Shown one piece after another: positions 1-8,100 of a stretch of 9,210 bases of DNA. The stretch comes from an uncultured Paraprevotella sp. (lineage in GTDB: Bacteria > Bacteroidota > Bacteroidia > Bacteroidales > Bacteroidaceae). Position numbers and translations under genes: made by a program. The DNA is taken from the NCBI GenBank assembly GCA_900766785.1, contig CAAFWT010000042.1, positions 1-9,210 on the forward strand, written 5' to 3'. Numbering within the stretch: position 1 is the first letter of the stretch; every line of letters begins with the position of its first letter. The notes beneath the pieces were generated by a model that saw only the letters and a list, made by a program, of their open reading frames with translations, did not search any database and had not been told where the DNA came from.

Positions 1-102
1 GTCGGTCTTTATAAGCTCCTCTGGTCGACCGTGCATAGGACCTTTGGTCGACCGACCAGAGATGCTATGGTCGACCGACCAGAGGAGCTTATAAAGACCG
101 AC
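1..102. repeat. Long foldback (inverted repeat) with three phased GGTCGACC palindromes
   Basis: Positions 1-26 are the exact reverse complement of positions 77-102, a perfect 26 bp inverted repeat around a 50 bp centre. Allowing one 4-nt gap (an extra GGTC unit on the right), the pairing extends to 1-30 against 69-102. The palindrome GGTCGACC occurs at 23-30, 46-53 and 69-76, exactly 23 bp apart. The 17-mer TGGTCGACCGACCAGAG is repeated directly at 45-61 and 68-84. The left arm begins at the window edge, so the element may extend outside. No T-run follows on the plus strand, so it is not a standard terminator there. It could be a dispersed palindromic repeat, a protein-binding array or the end of a small mobile element; the sequence alone does not decide. 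Confidence 0.85.
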
Positions 103-112
103 CAAAGACCCT

Positions 113-200
113 TAGAACGATGTAGAACGGAATTGAACGAAAATTGAACGAAACGGCCTATTTTAGAACAGTTTTAGAACGGTTTAGAACGGACTTGACA
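113..200. repeat. Array of GAAC motifs at helical-turn spacing
   Basis: The motif (T/A)(A/T)GAACR recurs after the foldback. GAAC starts at 115, 125, 135, 146, 166, 177 and 187, with a degenerate GACA at 197. Steps are 10, 10, 11, 20, 11, 10 and 10 bp, so one unit is missing near 156 and the rest fall close to one helical turn apart. Most copies read TAGAACG or TTGAACG. All copies point the same way and would face one side of the helix, which suggests cooperative protein binding. No function is known to me for this motif. Confidence 0.7.
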
Positions 201-378
201 ACATTTGATGCAATCATGGATGAATAAAAAGTACCTTCAGCAGGCGTTTGTTTTCTGCTAATAGGCTATAAGAGCGACTCCCAACAAAATGAAAATATTA
301 AACAAATCAGGGATACATATTCCCTATAGATACCATTCTAAAACGGAATGGAGGGACGGATTGGCTGGTGGTGGAGCG
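201..378. other. Non-coding stretch left of the four-gene cluster
   Basis: No convincing gene is seen here. An open frame running from 289 to 570 on the plus strand overlaps the better-supported minus-strand gene at 379-678 and has no recognisable protein features. A 17-codon open frame at 208-261 (plus) is too short to support. The stretch holds three weak hairpins: 239-243 with 255-259, 309-313 with 321-325, and 333-338 with 346-351. These may form the 3' end of the minus-strand transcript. Confidence 0.5.
309..325 (-). terminator. Weak candidate terminator of the yccF-ygbA-FKBP cluster
   Basis: On the minus strand AGGGA pairs with TCCCT around a 7-nt loop, about 54 nt after the stop of the last gene, followed by a T-rich but interrupted stretch (GATTTGTTTAATATTTTC). 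A second 6 bp hairpin (333-338/346-351) lies just before it. The stem is short and there is no clean U-tract, so this is only a possibility. Confidence 0.25.
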
Positions 379-678
379 CTATGTTCGTTTAGCAAAAACG
401 GGGATAAGGGTCTCTTCGTTGGGCCAACGAGGCATGTGGAAGAGAGGAAGGGGATTTCCTCCCACACCCGACCAGTCAATACGGCGCACATAATCAAAAT
501 CTGGTTCACCAAAATCAAAGGAACGACCATAGAGAAGGATGATACGACGACTCTCATCCAGACGCCATAGGCCGCCACCATACACACAGCGCTCGCCAGG
601 AGAAAGCAGGTCACGATGAAGGAAGACATGACCAAAGCGAAGAACACCATCCTCATTGATTATAAACTTCTGATACAT
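379..678 (-). CDS. Conserved small protein of unknown function (99 aa)
   Basis: This is a 99-residue protein with no signal peptide or membrane segment. It is dense in aromatic and charged residues and Gly/Pro turns: YGGGLWRLDESRR (33-45), LYGRSFDFGEPDFDYVRRID (49-68), then WSGVGGNPLPLFHMPRWPNE (69-88). The composition looks like a compact soluble beta-rich fold, and I recall similar GEPDFD-containing hypothetical proteins from Bacteroidota, but no function. The ATG at 678 is preferred; the frame also opens nine bases earlier at a TTG. It is the last gene of the cluster, 97 bp after the FKBP gene. That gap is long enough for its own promoter, but only a poor match (TACTTTCG) was seen. The other frames across this region look random by comparison. 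Confidence 0.82.
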   Translation of the reverse strand: MYQKFIINEDGVLRFGHVFLHRDLLSPGERCVYGGGLWRLDESRRIILLYGRSFDFGEPDFDYVRRIDWSGVGGNPLPLFHMPRWPNEETLIPVFAKRT

Positions 679-775
679 AGTGAACAACAGATATGAGAGC
701 GAAAGTATTGCTAGAAGTATAATGGAGCCCTATTCAAGAGTAGTTACGAGGAGGTCAGAGCAGCTGGTAATGATG

Positions 776-1252
776 TCACATGACGGAGAGCAACTCTATG
801 TCGAATATCAGCGTGGAGCCCCCTGGGATACCTGGCAAGGAGCGCTTGCCATAACCCATCTCGGCAGGGATAAAGATCTCCCAACGGTCGCCCACATGCA
901 TCTTCTGCAGAGACACTATCCATCCTGGGATAAGGTCGGAGAGACGAATGGCTAAGGGAGTACCACCACGACTTCCATCGAAGACACGACCATCGGTGAG
1001 CCGACCCGTGTAATGAACGGTGATAATGCTACGTTCAGTAGGACAGGCACCCTCGGAGGAACCTTGGGTAATCACCTTATAGAGCACACCCTTGTCCAGA
1101 GTGAAGACACCCTCCTGAGTTCTCATCTCTTCCAGAAAACGAGTATTCTGACGTGCATATTCTCCGCGAGAAATCTTTCCTGATGGCTTGGGACGAACGG
1201 CCTTCATCTTATCTCTCTCTTCGCGACTGCTATATTTTTGTTCGTTGTTCAT
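776..1252 (-). CDS. FKBP-type peptidyl-prolyl cis-trans isomerase
   Basis: This 158-residue protein would catalyse cis-trans isomerisation of X-Pro bonds and act as a folding helper. The FKBP domain covers about residues 52-157. Hallmarks are VHYTGRLTDGRVFDGS (79-94; Tyr81, Phe91 and Asp92 in the active-site pocket), IPGWIVSLQKMHVGDRW (108-124; Trp111 forms the pocket floor), IPAEMGYG (128-135; Tyr134) and GIPGGSTLIFDIELL (141-155; Phe150). These match the conserved positions of FKBP12/Mip proteins. The first 50 residues are highly charged and lack a signal peptide or lipobox, so a cytoplasmic location is inferred; many Bacteroidota FKBPs are instead secreted. The start ATG overlaps the ygbA-like stop by 4 bp (ATGA), a sign of translational coupling. 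The N-terminal extension is not a domain I recognise. Confidence 0.96.
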   Translation of the reverse strand: MNNEQKYSSREERDKMKAVRPKPSGKISRGEYARQNTRFLEEMRTQEGVFTLDKGVLYKVITQGSSEGACPTERSIITVHYTGRLTDGRVFDGSRGGTPLAIRLSDLIPGWIVSLQKMHVGDRWEIFIPAEMGYGKRSLPGIPGGSTLIFDIELLSVM

Positions 1253-1569
1253 TTTCTGTTATTTACGAAATGTTCTTGAATTAAATGTTGAATGGCTATA
1301 AGGGGATGGTGAATCAGCATTCGAGGACCACTCCATCTCATCACATCACGCATCCTGTGGGCCATAGAGGGACTGTAACAATGAACAGGGCACTTGCGGC
1401 ATGTACCTTTAGATGTACCGAAACGGCACCTATCGAGACGGCGGTGTGCATACTGAAGGAGGGAAAGACAATCGGGGCAAAGGGAATGAGGAGAGTGATG
1501 ATGCCGGCAGTAGAGCCGAATCATAAGTGCCACTACCCTCTTCTCATGTGCAATCCTGTCTGATGCCAT
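1249..1569 (-). CDS. ygbA: YgbA-like nitrosative-stress family protein (nitrous oxide-stimulated promoter family)
   Basis: This 106-residue, cysteine-rich protein matches the YgbA family (Pfam 'Nitrous oxide-stimulated promoter'). Visible family signatures are the N-terminal EKRVVALMIRLYCRHHH (9-25), LCPDCLSLLQYAHRRLDRC (30-48), the cluster CRKCPVHCYSP (57-67) and MRDVMRWSGPRMLIHHPLIA (73-92). Seven cysteines (21, 31, 34, 48, 57, 60, 64) in CxxC and CxxCxxxC patterns suggest a metal or Fe-S site; this is inferred. In Escherichia coli ygbA belongs to the NO-responsive NsrR regulon; no NsrR-type operator was identified here. The gene starts 24 bp after yccF and its stop overlaps the FKBP start by 4 bp, so the three are probably co-transcribed. 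The biochemical activity is not established to my knowledge. Confidence 0.92.
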   Translation of the reverse strand: MASDRIAHEKRVVALMIRLYCRHHHSPHSLCPDCLSLLQYAHRRLDRCRFGTSKGTCRKCPVHCYSPSMAHRMRDVMRWSGPRMLIHHPLIAIQHLIQEHFVNNRK

Positions 1570-1593
1570 CGAATAAAACGAAGCGGTAGGATA

Positions 1594-1971
1594 TCAGAAT
1601 TTCAGAATCACATCCTTGCCAAATGGAGCCAGGACAAGTCCCGCCATCTTGAAATGCTGCTTGGCAAAAGGCAAACCGATGATGGTGATGGCCAGAAGCA
1701 GACCGAACACGATGTGCATCAACCATGCCCAAAGACCACCAAATACCATCCAGAGGATGTTCAAGGGGATGCGAATGCAACCAATAGGGCTATCAGTGGA
1801 CTCCACACGAGCACCGAAGGGCCACAAACAAAGGAGACCAAGCTTGAAGGTCTGCAGGGCAACAGGAATGCCTGCAATGGTAATAGCCAGGGCAAGGGAG
1901 CCAGAGAAATAGCCGATGGCAGCCTCAAGACCTCCCAACAGCAGCCAAAGTATGTTTCCTATAAAACGCAT
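1594..1971 (-). CDS. yccF: YccF family inner-membrane protein
   Basis: This 125-residue hydrophobic protein consists of two copies of the YccF domain. Residues 6-53 and 71-118 are both 48 long and align without gaps: each begins NILW, has GG a few residues on, then LAITI-x-G-(I/L)-P and (Q)-x-FK, and ends PFG. Each copy holds two likely membrane segments, giving about four in total, with a short loop at 54-70. The family is found in bacterial inner membranes and its function is unknown. The frame remains open upstream to 2058, but the ATG at 1971 is chosen because a promoter (1992-1999) and the neighbour's terminator (2057-2092) lie inside or against the longer version, and because homology begins at residue 1 of the short form. 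It is the first gene of the cluster. Confidence 0.93.
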   Translation of the reverse strand: MRFIGNILWLLLGGLEAAIGYFSGSLALAITIAGIPVALQTFKLGLLCLWPFGARVESTDSPIGCIRIPLNILWMVFGGLWAWLMHIVFGLLLAITIIGLPFAKQHFKMAGLVLAPFGKDVILKF

Positions 1972-1991
1972 GATATGATGAATTGATATTG

Positions 1992-2018
1992 CAAATATAC
2001 CATAATTATCACTGCAAA
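1992..2018 (-). promoter_or_regulatory. Bacteroidota-type promoter for yccF-ygbA-FKBP
   Basis: On the minus strand TATATTTG (1992-1999) is a perfect match to the Bacteroides -7 consensus TAnnTTTG. A TTTG lies at 2015-2018, 15 nt upstream, which is closer than the usual -33 spacing of about 19-21 nt, so only the -7 part is convincing. It sits 20 bp ahead of the yccF ATG, implying a short leader of roughly 10-15 nt, and just beyond the terminator of the upstream gene. Confidence 0.6.
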
Positions 2019-2056
2019 GATGCGAATAGCGATGAAAATTCAGAGTTAACGGTATC

Positions 2057-2092
2057 AAAAAGAGGGTTGCACAGATATCTATGCAACCCTCT
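2057..2092 (-). terminator. Intrinsic terminator of the large surface-protein gene
   Basis: AGAGGGTTGCA (2061-2071) pairs perfectly with 2082-2092, an 11 bp stem. The apparent loop is itself palindromic (AGATATCT, 2073-2080), so the whole 32 bp is one palindrome with a single non-Watson-Crick pair (2072/2081). On the minus strand it is followed by TTTT (2060-2057), starting 27 nt past the stop codon at 2119. There is no T-run on the plus side, so it acts for the minus strand and separates the large gene from the yccF cluster. Confidence 0.88.
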
Positions 2093-2118
2093 GAAAGAAT
2101 CTATTTTGTTATCATCAA

Positions 2119-5100
2119 TTACTTGATGCTAACCTTCATGCTATGGTGCTGACCCTTGATGAGATAGAGACCAGACTTCACATCCACATCAGCTGCACGT
2201 CCGCGGAAGAGAACCTGTCCTGCCATATTGAAGACGGTCACCACCTCGTCGGCCTGGAATGCACCAGCCATCTCGCCCTTGCCGACAATCTGCTGCACGC
2301 CTGTTCCACTGTCTCCGAAGCCACATAGTTTCGCATAGTCACCGCGAGTCACCTGCCAGTCGAGGATGGGATAACCATTACCGATGGTACCATCATTGTT
2401 CCAGCCTTCCCATGCAGCTACCGTGCCACAGAGCTCTGTCTGAGAGAGCCCGCCTACAGCATCGCCGTTGAGCTTAGTGTCAGCGAAGTAGAGCACACCT
2501 TCCTTCTGAGCATCGGTGGAACCGAAGGGTTCGGAAAGATCGGTAGTAATGCTGGAATTCCAAACAACCAGATTCTGATAGAGGCTGTTGCTGCCGTTCT
2601 CCTGAGCACCGATGATACCTCCAGCCTGAGCACCTCGGATTTCGCCTGCTGCATAGCTGTTGGTTAGCGTGAGATTCTCTCTGGCCAGACCCAGCAAACC
2701 ACCTTCGTGGGTTGAGGACTCAGAGCCAGGAACCACATTGACATTGGCATATACATTGTGAATCTGAACAGTACCTGCCTGACTGCCAGCTAAGCCACCA
2801 CCATAGAGGCCAGTTGAGACATTGCCCACAAAGTAACTGTTCTCCACGCTGCTGGGCAACTGTACACCTGAAGCATCGACATAGGTGTCAGAACCCAGCA
2901 CACCAGCCAGTACACCTGCAGCCTCGGCGTTGCCTGCAGCCACATTGGCATTGTAGAAACCGATGTTCTTGACCTTACCGCTCATCACAGCAAAGAAGCC
3001 GTTGGCATAAACGTTGTAGTCATTGGGGAGCGAGGTGAAATTACGTATGATATGGTTGTTACCATCCAGTTCCACATACTTATCGTTGCCCTCAGTGTAA
3101 CTGTTACCGAAGAAGGTGTTGTTCAGAGGCCACCAGCCGATGCCGTTCATATCGAAGTCGTTCATCAACTTGAAGTATGTGGTCTTGCCCTTCTGGAGGC
3201 GATCCTGCATGGTGCGCAGGTCTTCCATCTTGGCAATCTGATAGGGATCGGTCTGAGTGCCTCTGCCCTTCGTGTCGAGCAGAGTAGCAGTAAGGGTGCT
3301 ATGGTTCATATCAAACTCAATCATATACTTACCAGCTGGTGAGATGCGCCATGTGCGGTCGAGACCGCGTACCAGACTATCAACCTTCTGGCCGCTCTGA
3401 AGTTCGAGATACTGTTCTGCACTACCATAACGAGATTCTGTCCAACTGTCGCGGGCAACAGTACTGCCATTGGTCATAGCATCGGTTGAACGGCAGGTCA
3501 AGATGCCGAACGAACAGTATGGATTGGCATTGTCATAAACCAAATCCACAGCACCTACATACACACCGTTGCCAACATGTTGCAGGCCTATGAGCTCGGT
3601 ATTTGACCAGCGGCGGGTGGTACCCTGCTTGTCAACCACAGTGCCCGTAACGAACACCTGATTGTCCCAGTGGTACTTGTCCTTCTGCATCAGATCCACG
3701 GTCATATCCTCCAGATTCAAGGTGATATCGTAAGTACCATTCAGAGCCTGGATATCAGCACCTCCCGAAGCGGACAGTTCGAAGTGAGTGTTGGCGGGAG
3801 TGAGGAAGTTGCGGTTCACAGTGCTGCACTTGTAGATATCGGCAAGACGACGGAAATAGAATCCGGCTCTCTGCTGGCCCTTAATGCGACGGCTGCGATC
3901 CTGCAAGGTCACAGTACCTGTCCACAGGCCATCGGCATTCTGGTAGAGAGGATAGAGGGTGCAGGTCTGTGCGTATGGCCATTCGCCATTGGGGCTCTCT
4001 TCATCGTAGAGGTCACCCTGCACATAGATGACACCACCTACCAAGGGATTCTCCATCAGTTCGTCGATTTTGGCCTGAGCCTCCTCGTCAGAATAACTAC
4101 CAAAGTAAAGAGCGTCAGACAGTTCGTCGACGATTCTGAACATCTGCTCCATGGTGTCTTCGTCTCTCAGACCACTTGCGATGTCGATGATGAAGTTGTT
4201 GATATCATAAATCTGCTTATAGATATCTGCACTCCTGAGAGTGGCCTTGAACTCTTCGTTGATCTGGCCTATGAGGCTCAACTGCTCATCGATGTTACTG
4301 CTACTCTGAGCCTGTGCAATCAATGAGTTGATGTTGTTGTAGTGCTCCACGTAATAGTAATATTCCTTATCCTTACGCTGACGAGCCATCTTCTCATTGC
4401 GGTTTGAGTACTGCTCAAGAATCTGCTGGATGGTGGCCGCATCATTGCCTTGATAGCGGAGCTTAAAGCCACCGAACATGGTCAGGTTCTTGTTGTGCCA
4501 GGGATTGCCTGTGTTCTTGATACCGAGGCGCAACTTACCATCAGTGACCACAGCGTAAGCCTTCTGCAGGTAGCGACCGCCCTTAAAGGCGAAACTTGCA
4601 GTAACGGCGTTGGTGGGCACGTAGCCATAACCAGTGTCGATATCCTTGCTGCCAGTATCCTCACCATTATGGGGAGCATCGGGGTCGTTCTGAGTGTCGA
4701 TACGACAGTTCTGTCCGTTCACCGCATCAGCATAGTCAAGCTTATCTTCATAGATGCTCAGCACAGGAGTATCGAAGTCATTCATGAAGAGAAAGGCAGG
4801 GATGATGTCAAACCCTTCTGTGTCCCCTTCATTATCAGCACCAGGACGATAGTAGGCATTGGCTGTCAACTCATAAATACCGTTGGGCAGACCCTCTATT
4901 ACCTGAGAAGCCTCAAATGCGGTGTTGTAACCGGCAGCCACGGGATATACATCCAGGAAGCCCAGATTGCTGTGTACGTTCCAGTTGCTACCAGTGCCAG
5001 AGGGCTCGCAATTCCAACCATACCATTCTTCGTCGGCATTGAAGTTGGGATTCACAATCATAGGAGTAGCATCAGAACCAGGAGCCAGACTCTCGCCTAC

Positions 5101-8100
5101 TGCCTCCCTATAGAGCATCTGAGCGAAGAGCAATTCCTGACTCAACTGTGCGGGAGAGAGGTCGCGATAGGTCTTGATGTAGAGGTAAGTTCCCTGGGGA
5201 TAAACATCACTGGGCTCTTCCTCTTCTAACAGATATGTTTCAAGACGGTCAGAAGCATCACCAATGAGGTCATGGCGGTCATTCCATTCATCCATAATCT
5301 TCTGGATGGCCTGATTGAAGGCTACATAAGCATCCACGCTTATCCTGATAGAATCTGGCAAACGGCTTGTGCGATCGGAGGCGGCCAGGATTTCGTCCTT
5401 GTCAGACAAGCCAGAAGCAGATTCTGTGAGAGAGGTATATTCCTCCTTGAGAGTTTCCTGAGCCTCTATTTCGGAGAAGTCCTGACCCTCCTCGCCAATC
5501 TGCTGGGCTATGAGAGCATAGGCCTCTTCATCGTCGCCTACATACTCCAGGCGCCAACGGTCCGCTACGGTCCAGTTGTTTGTTTGTGCAAACGAATTGC
5601 GGATACCCACACGGATGGTGTCGGCAGTCACCGCCAGATAGAGAGGCTTGTTCCAGTATTTTCCCTTGGCGAAATAAACAGCAGCAGCTTCGGTTGAGTT
5701 GGGAACATATTTCTGATTGGGAAGTTCGAAATCGTCCTTACCACCGTTCAGCTTACGGTCCTGAGCCTGAGCAGTGATGTCCATCATGCGACGAGAGAAG
5801 CGCACGCCATCACTCTCGGCATAGATATAGCTATTGCGCAGAAGGTCGTCGGAGAGTAGTCCTTCGCCATAAACGACCTCGTCGGTCAAAGCAGCAGCAC
5901 GGCTGAAGCCCTGCACACGGAGCTTGTAGACACCAGGCTGCAAATCAGTGACAAGCTGATAAGAGTCAAATGCCTTCTTGCTCTGCTGAGCCACGCCGTT
6001 GGCTATGCTCAGGGCATCACCTTCCCAGTTGTTGCCATTGCTGTTATAATCTGGATTGATGATATTGGGGAGGAAGCCCGTATAGCCAGTATCTTCGGTA
6101 CCGCAAACCTGGCAGAAGCCATCCTCGAATTCATGGTCTGGGATGACCGTCTGATTGTTGTTAGAATACACGACAGTGGTCTCGTCCACGCTGCCGTCGC
6201 AGAAGATCTTTCCTTTGGGGAAAACTTGTGCGTGGCCGTTGGCGAAGGGCACGGGACAATCATCTACCATACCGTTGTCGAGGTTCTGATACCAAGCCAC
6301 GCTGGTCTGATCACCATTCAGCTTGTAGCAGAGTGCGCCACTCTGGATATCATCGAATGGCATAGAAGGGAACTGTGTACCATATACACAGTAGCAGTTG
6401 GTAAGGGTGGCATTGGCATGACGAACCAGGTACATGTTTTCAAAGTCGTTGCCTACAACCTCGCTGCAGCTCCAGCAGTTGGACACTTTTATGCCGTTGC
6501 TACCAGCCCAAGCAACAAGGGCTGCACTTTGAGTACTTCCCTCGATGACACCCGTGCTAAAGCAGTTCTCGATTACCAAAGCTGTCTTACTGCCACTGTT
6601 ACCACCGAAGATACCTGCTGCCTGCTGACCGCTTGCATATACATTGCCTTTATTACCCAGGTTGCGAAGAATCACCTCGCCTGATACCTGATCGGTACCA
6701 CCTACAAGGGCTACACAGTCAGTACCATACAGGATACAGCTCTCATCCAGGAGGAGGTTCTCGATAACGGCTCCGGTACCCAGTTGACCAAAGAGGCCGA
6801 AGAACTTCACATCAGAGGTCACAACCAGATTGCTTATCTGATGACCCTGACCATCGAAATGGCCACGATAAGGATGTGTGGAAGAACCAGCGGGAACAAA
6901 CTGTTCGCAGAAAGCTGACATATTCAGGTCGGCTGTCATCTTGGCATTCCAGTCGAAATGGCCAAACTCGCTGACCTGACGACAGAACCACCACAAATGG
7001 GCCGGTGTACTCAGCATGTAGAAGCCATCCTCCACGGGAGCAAAGTCATCCTGGGGAGCAGAGCAGTTGACACAGAATCCATTCTTGTACTCATGTGGAG
7101 GAATCTGATCAGTTTCGCTGTTGGAATAAGTAGCAGTGCCCAAAGGAGTACCGTCGCAGTTCTTGGCACCATTCAGATATACATGACCGCCCTCTATATA
7201 ATAAGGTACAGGAAGCGGATCGGTGCCGATACGCTGATACCATGCTATGTTCTGCTGATTACCATTGAGCAAATAGCAGAGTTCTCCTTCTTCGTAAGGA
7301 TTATCGGTAACCCAGTCCTGATAGAGACCCTGACAGCTCTCTTCCATAGGAACGATGTCGAAGGTGTTGGTCATGGTGAGCGTACCGGGTTCGTAACGTA
7401 TCAGAGGAGTGAGTGCACCACCGAACTTGTTGCCGCAGTTGTCAGCGCCAATGATATTACCAGTGTTCAAACAGCCTGTAACGGAACTTCCTGAACGGTT
7501 GATCCAGGAGCAGAATGCGGTAGCAGGAGCGCCCGTGATATCACCACTGTTCAAGCAGTTGACCAACTGAATGGCAGGATAGGCGCTGGTACCAGAACCG
7601 ATAATACCGGAAGTGGAACCCGTACCGGTTACAGAGGCTTCGTTGACACAGTTCTCAACCAAGAGAGGAGTAGCTGCATCAGTCTGCACCAGACCTATCA
7701 GTGCACCTACCTGGGAGTTTCCGGAAATGGAACAGCTCGCATCGATGATTAGGTTACGTATCACGGTTCCGCCACGTACAGCGCCGAAGAAACCTACTAC
7801 ATTCTGATCCAGGTCCAGCACCATATTCTTAATACGATGTCCCTGTCCGTCGAACTCGCCATTGAACTTATAGGTGGTATTGGGACCGATGGGGGTATGA
7901 GCATTCTCTATGCCTTGGTAGTCAATATCATTCATCAGCATACCCTTGATGGTTAACTGATGAGCCTCATTGACCATGGAGCTAAACCACTCCACATCCG
8001 CCACGGTTCTCAACTCCAAATAGCCATCTGCATTGGGAAGAATGTGGTCGGTGATGATGTTGCCACAGACGGTGCAATGGCCATCCACATCATTATGTTT

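Noticed and set aside
1..102. Invertible promoter or phase-variation switch
   Set aside because: The inverted arms are only 50 bp apart, no outward promoter is seen between them, and no invertase gene is in the window.
1..200. CRISPR array
   Set aside because: The repeat units (8-17 bp, 23 bp period; 7-8 bp, 10-11 bp period) are far too short and there are no unique spacers of normal length and no cas genes.
208..261. 17-codon plus-strand frame just after the GAAC array (starts MQSWMNKKYL)
   Set aside because: It is too short to judge and has no matching promoter spacing; the only nearby element is AACATTTG, one mismatch from the -7 consensus, with no -33 box.
289..570. 93-codon plus-strand open frame at the left end
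   Set aside because: It overlaps the opposite-strand gene at 379-678, which has clear protein-like composition. Its own product is low in recognisable features and it lacks a promoter match.
324..656. 110-codon minus-strand open frame with a hydrophobic start
   Set aside because: It is the alternate frame of the 379-678 gene. The hydrophobic N-terminus comes from frame-shifted reading of the same bases, and the other frame has the conserved-looking motifs.
3670..5229. Long plus-strand open frames (218 and 259 codons) opposite the giant gene
   Set aside because: They are antisense shadows of a 2309-codon coding frame with signal peptide and repeated domains. Valine/isoleucine-rich composition is expected from the complement of this coding bias.
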